Below are positions 45,412 to 53,292 of a stretch of 64,000 nucleotides of DNA, piece by piece. The notes under the pieces were generated by a model that was not told the origin of the DNA, made no database searches, and saw only the letters and a list, made by a program, of their open reading frames with translations. Origin of the DNA: Anabaena sp. UHCC 0187. Its GTDB lineage: Bacteria > Cyanobacteriota > Cyanobacteriia > Cyanobacteriales > Nostocaceae. A program made the translations under genes and the position numbers. The stretch's first letter is position 1, and every line of letters starts with the position of its first letter. The stretch covers positions 1 to 64,000 of the forward strand of contig NZ_VILB01000020.1 in the NCBI RefSeq assembly GCF_009712035.1. Direction: 5' to 3'.

Positions 45412-45852
45412 ATGAATCACAAAATTATTTGGGGACTCGGTTTATTTGGGGTATTGGGTATCATTTTCATATTAACATCTGGTAAAAATCCCCCCAACGG
45501 TGAAACTTACACGGTGTTAAATATTGAGGATAATTTAAGTTTGAATATTAGCAATGCCAAAGAGCAACATCAAATTAAACTTTGTGGGGTGGATATCCCC
45601 AAAAGTCAACAATCAACAGCGAAAACTTTGATATCCAAAGAACTACAAACTGTTGATAATATAGTATTGGTTACATTCATTGGTGATAAAGCCGAGGTGT
45701 TTTTAACTGATAGTTCTCCAGAAAAAATGTTATCTGAGGAATTATTAGTGCAAGGATTAGCCAAACTACAACAGGATAATTGCCCCAATCAATCTAGTTT
45801 AGAAACTGCGGAAAATATCGCTAAACAAAATAAAATTGGGGTCTGGAAATAA
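45412..45852 (+). CDS. Membrane-anchored SNase-fold protein, probably inactive
   Basis: A 146-aa protein with an N-terminal anchor (IIWGLGLFGVLGIIFILTSG) and a degenerate SNase domain: IKLCGVDIPKSQQSTAK, then KMLSEELLVQGLAKLQ and ENIAKQNKIGVWK. The active-site Arg and acidic residues of the neighbour are largely missing. It may bind nucleic acid or the neighbouring nuclease. Confidence 0.65.
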   Translation: MNHKIIWGLGLFGVLGIIFILTSGKNPPNGETYTVLNIEDNLSLNISNAKEQHQIKLCGVDIPKSQQSTAKTLISKELQTVDNIVLVTFIGDKAEVFLTDSSPEKMLSEELLVQGLAKLQQDNCPNQSSLETAENIAKQNKIGVWK

Positions 45853-45863
45853 CCCCATAACTA

Positions 45864-46826
45864 TTACGAATTAACCAAAACAGGTTCAATCCAAATCCGT
45901 TTTGATTGTTTCCATTTATTATCACTAGATGGTTCAAGAACCCGCCAATGTCCCCGTCTCCAATGAGTATGGGGTGATGAATGAGTACCAGATTTAGTAA
46001 TATCAGATTTAGTTTGGTATCCTTTACCTAACCATCTAGCCCGACGGATATTGGGGTTCTTAATCACACCGAAACCCTGGGATTTAGTAATAATTTCACC
46101 ATCGGAAACCTCGGTATTGAGAGTTGGGGAATATTCCAAAGACAACAGGATATTAACAACAAAGTTTCTTACCCTGTCTAAAAACTCTCTGTCAGCTTCG
46201 TCAATGGTATTCCTACCAAGATTATTGTCATCGTTGTAACTCAAATCACCGTTATCTGTAACCTGACAACTAGACATCCACACAGTTTCTTTACTGCTGG
46301 TTGTAGACCAATCAAAGTGCAAATCTTGAGTCTGAATCTCTGGAATTTCAATATCTCTCCACTTCCCTGTTCCCCATTCTGGATGTTGGTTATTATTACA
46401 ATGAACCACCAAATAATCTATATCCCCACTGGGTGATTTTAATACTTTGGGCAACGCTATCAAAAATGTCGGCAATGATGGTTGCCAGCCTGTTAATACC
46501 CCTGGTTTATTTAGTACATCGGTATTATCAAAAGCCTGAAATAACTCGTCTGTGATGCAATAAAGGGGGGCATCCTGAATGAACCATAATGACATTCGAT
46601 GACTATGGACAAACGCCGAAAAGTCAGCATTAGCAAATTCGACATCACAGGTTGATAACCCCACCCCGACAATACCGCTTAATTCTTCCCAGGAAATATA
46701 ACCTTGGGGAGTCTGATAATTCCTATCAGCACGGATTTGTTTCAACAGTTTTTTATTGATTTTATTAAAGATTTTAAGGCTGTTGGTTCTGTTCATTTTG
46801 TTGGGGTCTAATACAATGGTTTTCAT
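45864..46826 (-). CDS. Hypothetical protein with HWRRG...WIEPVLV tail
   Basis: A 320-aa protein beginning MKTIVLDPNKMNR; the C-terminus has THWRRGHWRVLEP then KRIWIEPVLV, the same tail as the gene at 32096. In relatives this tail is found on plasmid and phage proteins of unknown role. ATG 46826 sits 40 bases left of a GCGATAGC box. Confidence 0.62.
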   Translation of the reverse strand: MKTIVLDPNKMNRTNSLKIFNKINKKLLKQIRADRNYQTPQGYISWEELSGIVGVGLSTCDVEFANADFSAFVHSHRMSLWFIQDAPLYCITDELFQAFDNTDVLNKPGVLTGWQPSLPTFLIALPKVLKSPSGDIDYLVVHCNNNQHPEWGTGKWRDIEIPEIQTQDLHFDWSTTSSKETVWMSSCQVTDNGDLSYNDDNNLGRNTIDEADREFLDRVRNFVVNILLSLEYSPTLNTEVSDGEIITKSQGFGVIKNPNIRRARWLGKGYQTKSDITKSGTHSSPHTHWRRGHWRVLEPSSDNKWKQSKRIWIEPVLVNS

Positions 46827-46865
46827 GATTAAATATTTCAATTGATAATTCACCGCTACCAGTCA

Positions 46866-46903
46866 GCGATAGCATTAAAAAAACCCAGGAATAACCCTGA
46901 GTC
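46866..46903 (-). promoter_or_regulatory. Box-terminator module 1 (class A)
   Basis: Minus strand order: hairpin ending the DUF5131 gene, T7, AATGCTATCGC box (46866-46873). The start of the next gene lies 40 bases further. First box of the array. Confidence 0.6.
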
Positions 46904-46911
46904 TTATGATA

Positions 46912-47955
46912 TTAAGGAAATTGACGTATCTGTAAATCCTGCGGGAACTCCATTAAAATCCCACCCTTTTTATCACTGATTTTGTAGGGTGCGTTATTTA
47001 ACATGGGTTTTGCTCCGAGTTGTTTGATGAATACTGGGATTTGGGATTTTTGGCATTGGTGAACTAGCGATCGCAGATTCTCAATATGACAAACACGGGC
47101 ATTGTGTCCAGACTCCCCACCAATAATTACCCAACTTAATTGAGGTTTACACTGAGTACAAATTGCTAATCCAGCTACGGGTGCAGCGTCAACAGCATAG
47201 AGAATATCCCGTTGTTCACCGCAACCGTCACAGATACCCGCACCAATAAACTCGCTTAAATACTCTGATAAATCAAGTTCTTCAAGCAATGGTTCACAAC
47301 TGAGAAACCGAATCTTGGCAGGTGTTTTTAGCAAATAATAAACATCTTCAGCGTCTTTCTGTGTGCATACCGAATACCCCAACCACAGATGATCCAATGG
47401 TAACTTGAGTGCCGTTTCCTCTAAGAATCTGCAACTTTCCTCTACTAATTTGCGTACCCGTTTTGTTAACTTGGTTTCCAGGATGTCAGATTTAGCTTTC
47501 ACCAATGCAGACTTAATCTTTTGAAGACGGTCAGGACTGGTGAAATACCGATACATGATTTCCGGGCGTTTGGTGAGAATTTGGTAAATGTTCCACCGGG
47601 CGATGATCATGTATGCCACAGCTTCATCTATGAAATCGAAGGGTACATCATGATGAAATAAATCCCCCAAATTAGCGACAAATACGAGTTCTGGTTTTTC
47701 CCAGTTTCCCCATTCCAAAATCCATTTTAAGCGTTGAGGTTGTAGATTAATTTGTCCTGTCCATTGCAGTTTACCATTGGTTGATTTTCGGACTGTTCCT
47801 GCAAAAACATCAGAGATTTTGGGGTTGGGGTGATGTGAATGAATCCAACTTTCTAAAATTGCATAGCAATTCGCGCACCCCTCAGAATCAGGGTCACAGC
47901 CCGTTACTATTGGCCATGTATTCCCAGTCCATTCAATATTAGAATCTTTGCTCAT
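46912..47955 (-). CDS. DUF5131 protein (phage Gp37/Gp68 family)
   Basis: The 347-aa protein opens SNIEWTGNTWPIVTGC and has the cysteine cluster GCDPDSEGCANCY, FVANLGDLFHHDVP, ILTKRPEIMYRY, HLWLGYSVC and SWVIIGGESGHNAR, all hallmarks of DUF5131. The family is radical-SAM-like and widespread in phages and plasmids; the reaction is not established. Two bases after the previous small gene, so these two share a transcript. Confidence 0.82.
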   Translation of the reverse strand: MSKDSNIEWTGNTWPIVTGCDPDSEGCANCYAILESWIHSHHPNPKISDVFAGTVRKSTNGKLQWTGQINLQPQRLKWILEWGNWEKPELVFVANLGDLFHHDVPFDFIDEAVAYMIIARWNIYQILTKRPEIMYRYFTSPDRLQKIKSALVKAKSDILETKLTKRVRKLVEESCRFLEETALKLPLDHLWLGYSVCTQKDAEDVYYLLKTPAKIRFLSCEPLLEELDLSEYLSEFIGAGICDGCGEQRDILYAVDAAPVAGLAICTQCKPQLSWVIIGGESGHNARVCHIENLRSLVHQCQKSQIPVFIKQLGAKPMLNNAPYKISDKKGGILMEFPQDLQIRQFP

Positions 47956-47957
47956 TT

Positions 47958-48167
47958 TTAACCTTCCAAGTTGAGATTTTTAGCTTGTTCAAGTAACTCC
48001 AGCATTTTCCTCAATGTTTGTTCACTCAGGTAAAGGTAACGCGCACTGTAGGTATCCGGGGCAGCATAGAAAAATCCAATTGTCATTTCGCATTTCTCAC
48101 CAGTAATGTAATCAACATTTTCCTCATCATCACTGGATGTCTTGATATCAAAATCATCTATTTGCAT
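47958..48167 (-). CDS. Small acidic hypothetical protein
   Basis: A 69-aa protein starting MQIDDFDIKTSSDDEENVD, with a C-terminal helix (QTLRKMLELLEQAKN). First gene of a two-gene unit with DUF5131, driven from module 2 whose box lies 40 bases before the ATG. Function unknown. Confidence 0.6.
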   Translation of the reverse strand: MQIDDFDIKTSSDDEENVDYITGEKCEMTIGFFYAAPDTYSARYLYLSEQTLRKMLELLEQAKNLNLEG

Positions 48168-48206
48168 ACTTACTCCAAACTATTTAAAAGTAACCACAAT
48201 CATTAA

Positions 48207-48241
48207 GCGATAGCATTAAAAAAAGCCGGGATAAACCCAGC
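48207..48241 (-). promoter_or_regulatory. Box-terminator module 2 (class A)
   Basis: Hairpin GCTGGG/CCCGGC with T7, then the box at 48207-48214. The next ATG is 40 bases beyond. Confidence 0.65.
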
Positions 48242-48252
48242 TTATTTGTTAT

Positions 48253-48528
48253 TTAATTGCCATAGATATCACCTTCTGGGATGAACTCATCATCAACAGG
48301 GGAATTACCATTAACAGTGAAAGTCTCTACTGATTGAGCTTTATTAATAAGTTTTCTGTATTCTTCCCTGACAGCTTCCCGACATTTATCTTGGAGAAGT
48401 TGAGTACACATATCCTCGTTTTCTCCTTCTGATATTGATGCCCAAATTGAACAGCCTAATGTGGCACTATTAAAGTCGCCTAAATTAAACTTTCTTTCGT
48501 AGCTAACTGCGATGGTTTTGATGAACAT
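48253..48528 (-). CDS. Hypothetical protein
   Basis: A 91-aa protein with AVSYERKFNLGDFNSATLGCSIW then SEGENEDMCTQLLQDKCREAV, a beta-then-helix pattern known from many phage and plasmid proteins of unknown function. The box of module 3 lies 43 bases upstream of its ATG. Confidence 0.65.
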   Translation of the reverse strand: MFIKTIAVSYERKFNLGDFNSATLGCSIWASISEGENEDMCTQLLQDKCREAVREEYRKLINKAQSVETFTVNGNSPVDDEFIPEGDIYGN

Positions 48529-48570
48529 TTTGACCTCTATTTTTTATTCAAAAGTAACCACAATCATGAA

Positions 48571-48606
48571 GCGATAGCATTAAAAAAAAGCCGGGATTTC
48601 TCCCAG
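48571..48606 (-). promoter_or_regulatory. Box-terminator module 3 (class A)
   Basis: Hairpin GCTGGG/CCCGGC around AGAAAT, T8, box at 48571-48578. Confidence 0.65.
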
Positions 48607-48623
48607 CCCATAATTACAATTAA

Positions 48624-48836
48624 TTAGCTATTGTCAGGTTCATTTACTTTCCTTTGGGCAATCTCAGCATTAATTTCTTGGTACATATCGTATGCACTAA
48701 TGCAATCATCAGGTAGATTACTTGAATATTTATAACCATATCTGAGTAAGTTATAAAGTAAATTTATTTCATCATCATCGAAGTTAGCAAACCGAGATTC
48801 ATTAGTTTCGGGATTATTACAAGTAGATTCAGACAT
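48624..48836 (-). CDS. Small acidic hypothetical protein
   Basis: A 70-aa protein starting MSESTCNNPETNE with FDDDEINLLYNLLRYGYKY. ATG 48836 is chosen because GGAG lies five bases upstream, inside the bases of an earlier ATG. Function unknown. Confidence 0.55.
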   Translation of the reverse strand: MSESTCNNPETNESRFANFDDDEINLLYNLLRYGYKYSSNLPDDCISAYDMYQEINAEIAQRKVNEPDNS

Positions 48837-48880
48837 ATTTTTCTCCATTATGTAGCATTAATGATTACCAACATCACCAA

Positions 48881-48888
48881 GCGATAGC
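48881..48888 (-). promoter_or_regulatory. GCTATCGC box without terminator
   Basis: Exact box 45 bases upstream of ATG 48836. The upstream gene ends only five bases away, leaving no room for a hairpin. Confidence 0.55.
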
Positions 48889-48893
48889 ATCAA

Positions 48894-49199
48894 TCACTTT
48901 CTCCAGTTGTCGGGGTTTTCAGGGGATGCCAGGGTTTCCTCATATTCTGAGTTAATGAATGCTAAATCAAACTGTTCTTTAGCTATTAATAACCCCAAGG
49001 TTTCAAACTTTGCATAGGCTTCTTCATCCCATATTGGTGCAGTTGCAATTGCTTCCAACAACCTTGAATTATAATCTGTCAATACCCCATGATTATCCAA
49101 TGATTCAATCACCTCTAATAACCGTTGCTTTGGTGGTTTTGGATGATAACATTTAGCAGGTAACAATGCTTTCGGGGTGAATCCTGTTAATAGTTTCAT
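48894..49199 (-). CDS. Hypothetical protein
   Basis: A 101-aa protein starting MKLLTGFTPKALLPAKCYHP with a helical, acidic second half. No family recognised. A degenerate box (GAGATAAC) is 33 bases before the ATG. Confidence 0.55.
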   Translation of the reverse strand: MKLLTGFTPKALLPAKCYHPKPPKQRLLEVIESLDNHGVLTDYNSRLLEAIATAPIWDEEAYAKFETLGLLIAKEQFDLAFINSEYEETLASPENPDNWRK

Positions 49200-49231
49200 T
49201 TGATAGACTCCTAATCAATTATACTCTAAAA

Positions 49232-49265
49232 GAGATAACATTAATAGGCTGGGAAACCCCAACCC
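49232..49265 (-). promoter_or_regulatory. Degenerate box module
   Basis: GAGATAAC at 49232-49239 in box position, next to a hairpin GGTTGGG/CCCAGCC. Confidence 0.45.
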
Positions 49266-49271
49266 GATTAA

Positions 49272-49721
49272 TTACTGATGAACTTCTAAAAAGTAGTGTT
49301 GAAGTTTCTGGAACAATTCAGTTAATAGCTCCCGGTTCTTCAAAGTTTCCAAACACCAATTCTCATTAGCGTAGTTTTTGGCATACAGATTAATTGCAGA
49401 TTTGGTAATCAGATAAAACGCTATTTTTAACGAGCTTTCTGTATGAGATTCTAACAAATATTCTTTCTTGATTAGATTACCTAATCTACGGATTTCCTGT
49501 TCATTTATTGAAGCCAAGTAAATTTGTTCAACTGTTATGTTATACTGAAAATAATCACATTTTTCGGCGATATTAACAAGTTCCAAATCATGTTTTATTT
49601 CGAATTCTGCAACTAATTCATGATTGCAATAAAAGTCTAATTCTGGTTCTGTTTCTCCCATACCAACAGATTGATAATAATGTGTATGATGTTTGCAGTC
49701 TAAACAGCTAAATTCAGTCAT
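49272..49721 (-). CDS. Hypothetical zinc-binding protein
   Basis: A 149-aa protein with an N-terminal Cys/His cluster (CLDCKHHTHYY, FYCNHEL, then AEKCDYF) that probably binds zinc, followed by a helical part. ATG 49721 is 31 bases from the box at 49752. Function unknown. Confidence 0.6.
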   Translation of the reverse strand: MTEFSCLDCKHHTHYYQSVGMGETEPELDFYCNHELVAEFEIKHDLELVNIAEKCDYFQYNITVEQIYLASINEQEIRRLGNLIKKEYLLESHTESSLKIAFYLITKSAINLYAKNYANENWCLETLKNRELLTELFQKLQHYFLEVHQ

Positions 49722-49751
49722 TGGGGATTCCAAAATCAACACAATCATCAA

Positions 49752-49790
49752 GCGATAGCATTAAAAAAGACCCAGAAATAAACCTGAGTC
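49752..49790 (-). promoter_or_regulatory. Box-terminator module (class A)
   Basis: Imperfect hairpin GACTCAG/CTGGGTC, T6, exact box at 49752-49759. Confidence 0.6.
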
Positions 49791-49796
49791 AAATAA

Positions 49797-50147
49797 CTAG
49801 ATAAAAGATGTTTTCTTATTAGCAAGTTCAATTAATTCATCTACAAATTTACATAAAGTTTCCATATCATCATTTGGAGCTTTACGAACTTGTATAAACG
49901 TTTCATCTAAATCTGGTTTATCACCATCTCCCATCAGTCCGGGGTCAAACAAGATATGAACCAATGCTACCTTAGTGTTCTTAGCCCATCTGGTAACTTG
50001 AATTTCATAATGTCCATATAATCCATCATCATAGCGAGAGTCTTTACATATAAACATGGAACTTTCTAAAAAGTCTATAAACTTTTTATCCTGTGAAATC
50101 CAGGTTCTTTTTTCCATTTGATTAATATCAAACAGTTCTGCGTACAT
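49797..50147 (-). CDS. Hypothetical protein
   Basis: A 116-aa protein starting MYAELFDINQMEKRTW, then GLYGHYEIQVTRW and an acidic DPGLMGDGDKPDLDE loop. I prefer ATG 50147 (GGAG eight bases upstream, box 36 away); ATG 50162 would leave only 21 bases to the box. Function unknown. Confidence 0.58.
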   Translation of the reverse strand: MYAELFDINQMEKRTWISQDKKFIDFLESSMFICKDSRYDDGLYGHYEIQVTRWAKNTKVALVHILFDPGLMGDGDKPDLDETFIQVRKAPNDDMETLCKFVDELIELANKKTSFI

Positions 50148-50182
50148 TTCTAATTTCTCCATATAGTCAACAGCCCCAATAA

Positions 50183-50224
50183 GCGATAGCTTTAAAAAAG
50201 TCAGCAATACCCTTATGTATTGCC
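50183..50224 (-). promoter_or_regulatory. Box-terminator module (class A)
   Basis: Strong hairpin GGCAATAC/GTATTGCT, T6, exact box at 50183-50190. Confidence 0.65.
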
Positions 50225-50233
50225 AACTAATTG

Positions 50234-50512
50234 TTATAAATTATCTGGGTCATTCCAACCAGGAGGATTCAATACCAAAGTTGGTTCAAAAATAACATTT
50301 GCTCCATAATCTCTAACAAGGTCATCACAGTTTCTGAGAGATTGAATCAAACAACTGCTAAAATCTGGAGTACAAGCGTTACCATCAAATATATAGAAAT
50401 CAGGATGCGAGGAAAGACTAACTTCGGAAGCATATCGTTGGTCAATCCATGTAGGATGATTTTCATAAATTTTGATTTGGAATCCTTCGTAATGAACTAT
50501 CATGTTATTCAT
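50234..50512 (-). CDS. Hypothetical protein
   Basis: A 92-aa protein starting MNNMIVHYEGFQIKIYENHP, all-beta then helical. The ATG at 50512 is 36 bases from the box; the longer frame would read through the box. Function unknown. Confidence 0.58.
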   Translation of the reverse strand: MNNMIVHYEGFQIKIYENHPTWIDQRYASEVSLSSHPDFYIFDGNACTPDFSSCLIQSLRNCDDLVRDYGANVIFEPTLVLNPPGWNDPDNL

Positions 50513-50547
50513 GGGTGTCCTAATTAATAAATAACCACAACCTCTAT

Positions 50548-50576
50548 GCGATAGCAACCCCACTGATAACCGGGGT
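50548..50576 (-). promoter_or_regulatory. Box with GATAAC half-site
   Basis: Exact box at 50548-50555, followed on the + strand by ACCCCACTGATAACCGGGGT, a GC hairpin. Confidence 0.55.
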
Positions 50577-50591
50577 GTAACTCTATAAAAA

Positions 50592-50632
50592 ATCACCCCG
50601 ATAGCTAAACATGACGTAAGCTATAGGGTGAT
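50592..50632 (-). terminator. Terminator of the 50639 gene
   Basis: Minus strand ATCACCC and AGCT arms pair with AGCTAT and GGGTGAT, then T6. A long stem with a 12-base loop. Confidence 0.75.
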
Positions 50633-50638
50633 AAAAGA

Positions 50639-51013
50639 TTAGATAAACAAGTGAGCAACATCAGAATTAACGATGAATACCCCGGTGGTAATGTCATCTT
50701 TAAAACTGGAAGAATATACTTTACCCTGCCAAGGTTGACAAGGTATACGGGGATGTCTGAAAGCTTCACCAACAATACCAAAATGTGAATCATCAACTTT
50801 GAGTCCTAAATATCTTTTAGAATCATGTTGATAGAGATAAAATTGGAAAGTTAGTTCTTCACCATTCCAGGGTTCAGCACGATTGAATGAACCAAACTGA
50901 ACAGCGTAAACTTCGACAGCTAATAACATATCGTGTTCAATGTTAATAGCATGACAAGTTTGTCTTCTGTTGAGTCTAGAAAGATAAGTCTGATATTCGG
51001 ATGCAGTAAACAT
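50639..51013 (-). CDS. Hypothetical protein
   Basis: A 124-aa protein starting MFTASEYQTYLSRLNRRQT with a beta-rich body (LTFQFYLYQHDSKRYLGLKV). No family recognised. ATG 51013 is 40 bases from the box that is split from its upstream half by a MITE. Confidence 0.6.
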   Translation of the reverse strand: MFTASEYQTYLSRLNRRQTCHAINIEHDMLLAVEVYAVQFGSFNRAEPWNGEELTFQFYLYQHDSKRYLGLKVDDSHFGIVGEAFRHPRIPCQPWQGKVYSSSFKDDITTGVFIVNSDVAHLFI

Positions 51014-51052
51014 GATTGTCTCCAATAAATTCCAAAAAACCAACACCTCTTA

Positions 51053-51060
51053 GCGATAGC
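51053..51060 (-). promoter_or_regulatory. GCTATCGC box, upstream side displaced by a MITE
   Basis: Exact box. The element at 51065-51261 begins just beyond it and its target duplication includes most of the box, so the original upstream context is now about 200 bases away. Confidence 0.55.
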
Positions 51061-51064
51061 GCCC

Positions 51065-51261
51065 CAGGGGAAACGCATCTAAATCTTATTGACAAAATAC
51101 CGTTTTAATGTATGAACCAAAAAATCCCTATTGATCGTTTGATTGATTTTTTTAGGATCATAGTGATGGACTAAAGTATTGTCAATAAGTGGTCGTTAAT
51201 GCGAATATTTTGGTCATTATTGAGATTGAATCGCCCTTATTGATAAGATGCGTTTCCCCTG
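51065..51261. mobile_element. 197-bp MITE, ISAs1-like ends
   Basis: Perfect 16-base terminal inverted repeats CAGGGGAAACGCATCT bound a 197-base segment with no gene. It is flanked by the exact 10-base duplication GATAGCGCCC (51055-51064 and 51262-51271), created from a GCGATAGC box. CAGGG ends and 8-10-base duplications are the style of the ISAs1 family; no transposase is present, so it would move in trans. Confidence 0.85.
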
Positions 51262-51340
51262 GATAGCGCCCCCACCGATAACCTTTCAGTAACGTTATCT
51301 TTGTTAACTTGGTTTCCAACATTGTCAGAGTATTAAAAAA

Positions 51341-51358
51341 GCCGGGATTTCTCCCAGC
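51341..51358 (-). terminator. Terminator of the 51368 gene
   Basis: GCTGGG/CCCGGC hairpin followed by T6 on the minus strand, same as at 48583. Confidence 0.7.
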
Positions 51359-51367
51359 TATTAAAAA

Positions 51368-51592
51368 TCAATATTCAACATCAATTTCACGATTAAGCCA
51401 ATCATGAAAATCCTCACTACTCCATTGAGGTCGTAATATTTCCATCAAATCATCAGCTTGTCTTACTAATTCTTCTTCTCCTTTATGATCCTCGCAAAAC
51501 TTAATTAGTTTAAGACAGATATCTTCTAATTCAATAAGTGTACTGATACCATTGTTGATTCTAGCTTCTAATTCCATGAGTTCGTTATTCAT
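51368..51592 (-). CDS. Small helical protein, paralogue of the 53292 gene
   Basis: A 74-aa protein starting MNNELMELEARINNGIST; shares ELE-x-x-IN-x-GI, LRPQWSS and the closing helix with the gene at 53292. Acidic, probably a helical bundle. Function unknown. The box (GCGACAGC) is 33 bases upstream of ATG 51592. Confidence 0.6.
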   Translation of the reverse strand: MNNELMELEARINNGISTLIELEDICLKLIKFCEDHKGEEELVRQADDLMEILRPQWSSEDFHDWLNREIDVEY

Positions 51593-51624
51593 GATGTTTG
51601 TGATATTAACAGCACCACCTTTCA

Positions 51625-51656
51625 GCGACAGCGCACCCACAGATAACATTGGGGTA
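51625..51656 (-). promoter_or_regulatory. Degenerate class B box
   Basis: GCGACAGC followed by GCACCCACAGATAACATTGG, the class B pattern with one change in the box. Confidence 0.5.
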
Positions 51657-51787
51657 ACGTCATCTAATTCTTTTTTGGAGATATCTATTGCATTACAATC
51701 CTGGTAAAACACTAAAGTATAGAAGCGATGGCACAAAAAACTCATTTTCGTTTATAATAAAAACATAGTCTAAAGTTAAACGAAATT

Positions 51788-51949
51788 ATGGAAGTTATCT
51801 TATCTCCAACAGAACCAAGAAGAATTAAACCACCTGAACCCAACCTTACATTAGTTAATGAATTATTCCCTGATTTTGCCAATGTAAAAATAAATTATCA
51901 AGAACTCGGCAAAGAATTGGAGAAAAAATTAACAACTAAGAAAAAGTAA
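51788..51949 (+). CDS. Small + strand protein
   Basis: The frame encodes 53 aa, MEVILSPTEPRRIKPPEPN up to ELGKELEKKLTTKKK, preceded by TATAAT at 51753 (+ strand). It is the only rightward gene in the 46-64 kb block. The composition looks protein-like; no strong ribosome-binding site. Antitoxin-like in size, but no evidence. Confidence 0.45.
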   Translation: MEVILSPTEPRRIKPPEPNLTLVNELFPDFANVKINYQELGKELEKKLTTKKK

Positions 51950-52015
51950 AAACTAAAAAAATGTAGCGATCACCTCAAAAAGAAGCGATCGCTATAATAA
52001 ACCCCGACTAATTAA

Positions 52016-52360
52016 TTACTGTTTATTAACCAATTGTTGAAGCAGAGACTTCATTTCCTCCATAGATTTCTCTAACCTATCTATGCGTTGGTCAACAAAG
52101 TATTCCTCCTGATTCAAAGATTCCACATCATCCCATTCAATGTATGCTTTGCCACCCATTGCTTCAATAATGTCCAGAATCGTAGACAACTTACTTTTCA
52201 AGGGTTCTTCAATTGCTTTAGATGTTGTAGTATGGTAATTCATCGGTTTCCCAGAACCTTTGATTTCGGCAATTATTTTGGATATTTGATATAAGGTTGT
52301 ACCAATGTCTGCCAATCTTTGAGATAATGCTTCCGTGTTTAATTCAACTTGATATGTCAT
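52016..52360 (-). CDS. Helical hypothetical protein
   Basis: A 114-aa protein starting MTYQVELNTEALSQRLADIG with a C-terminal coiled coil (DRLEKSMEEMKSLLQQL). No box precedes it, only a terminator hairpin directly upstream, so transcription may depend on readthrough. Function unknown. Confidence 0.58.
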   Translation of the reverse strand: MTYQVELNTEALSQRLADIGTTLYQISKIIAEIKGSGKPMNYHTTTSKAIEEPLKSKLSTILDIIEAMGGKAYIEWDDVESLNQEEYFVDQRIDRLEKSMEEMKSLLQQLVNKQ

Positions 52361-52384
52361 GGTGTCCTCCGGTTCATAAAAAAA

Positions 52385-52411
52385 GCCGAGTCGGGGTTTC
52401 CCAAACTCAGC
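52385..52411 (-). terminator. Terminator between 52420 and 52016 genes
   Basis: Minus strand GCTGAGT...ACTCGGC stem, then T8. No GCTATCGC box follows. Confidence 0.65.
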
Positions 52412-52419
52412 ATTGTTTG

Positions 52420-52791
52420 TTAGTTCACTAATTTTCCGTATCTAATCATCAACTCATTAAGAACCCTGATAAAATCATCATTAGTAGCAGAAGTTGATAC
52501 TTGATTATCTTCTCGGTATTTATTGGCAATGAGATTCATTAACTCATCATATTCAGATTGATTGATTTCCCCAAAATTATGTTTCAAAATCTGTATTACA
52601 TAAGCCTCCTTAGCAACCTCCCAGCTAATACCAAGAGCTTGTGCCTCAGCTTCTAGGACTAACATAAACTTCTGGTGTATAGCTGCATAACCTTGATACT
52701 CAATAGGGAATTGGTCAATAGATTTATGTTTAATTGAATCAAGAGACTCATGAAACATAAAATACATTTCAGTCAAAGATTTATTGGTCAT
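52420..52791 (-). CDS. Helical hypothetical protein
   Basis: A 123-aa protein starting MTNKSLTEMYFMFHESL with EAEAQALGISWEVAKEAYV. No recognised family. Like its neighbour it has only a terminator upstream, no box. Confidence 0.58.
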   Translation of the reverse strand: MTNKSLTEMYFMFHESLDSIKHKSIDQFPIEYQGYAAIHQKFMLVLEAEAQALGISWEVAKEAYVIQILKHNFGEINQSEYDELMNLIANKYREDNQVSTSATNDDFIRVLNELMIRYGKLVN

Positions 52792-52811
52792 GTTAGTTCT
52801 CCAAAAAAAAA

Positions 52812-52833
52812 GAGCCAGAATTACTCCTGACTC
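52812..52833 (-). terminator. Terminator between 52843 and 52420 genes
   Basis: GAGTCAG/CTGGCTC stem around GAGTAATT, then T9 on the minus strand. Confidence 0.65.
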
Positions 52834-52842
52834 GTGGTAAAC

Positions 52843-53292
52843 TTAATAAGCGTTAAGCATTTGACTAACTAAACTAGGATTAAATTCAGCAAGTCTTTCT
52901 GCAAAAGATGCCGACTGTTTAATCTTTTCTTCCTTGGGTAGTTTCATTAACTCCTGAATTATCAAACTGATTGCACGACGTTCAGCTTTATAATCCTCGA
53001 ATTGAGAAAGCCATACCCAATGAATCCCTGAACTTGAAAAATGCTGAACAATAATATCTGTGTCGGTAACTTCTCGAAGCACCTCCCTAGTTTTGTTCTC
53101 ACCTTTCTCATCTTGAAATTCCTCAATAACTAATGTCTTAGTTTTGTAAAGAAGTTCATAAACTTTTCCAAGCTCATTATCATCTTCGGAAATAATTTTG
53201 ATAAGTTCATATCCATGATTTTCCAAAATCCCACTCAAATATTGAAAGAATTGCTCATCTCTCTCTTTCACTGTTTTCTTAGATTTCAACAT
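52843..53292 (-). CDS. Hypothetical protein
   Basis: A 149-aa protein starting MLKSKKTVKERDEQFFQYL, with DTDIIVQHFSSSGIHWVWLSQFED. Its ATG overlaps the stop of the 53292-53501 gene (TAATG), so this is a rare true two-gene operon in the array. Function unknown. Confidence 0.62.
   Translation of the reverse strand: MLKSKKTVKERDEQFFQYLSGILENHGYELIKIISEDDNELGKVYELLYKTKTLVIEEFQDEKGENKTREVLREVTDTDIIVQHFSSSGIHWVWLSQFEDYKAERRAISLIIQELMKLPKEEKIKQSASFAERLAEFNPSLVSQMLNAY

Noticed and set aside
51368-51745. Longer 125-aa form of the 51368 protein
   Set aside because: The extra N-terminus reads through the box; the paralogue at 53292 supports the short form starting at 51592.
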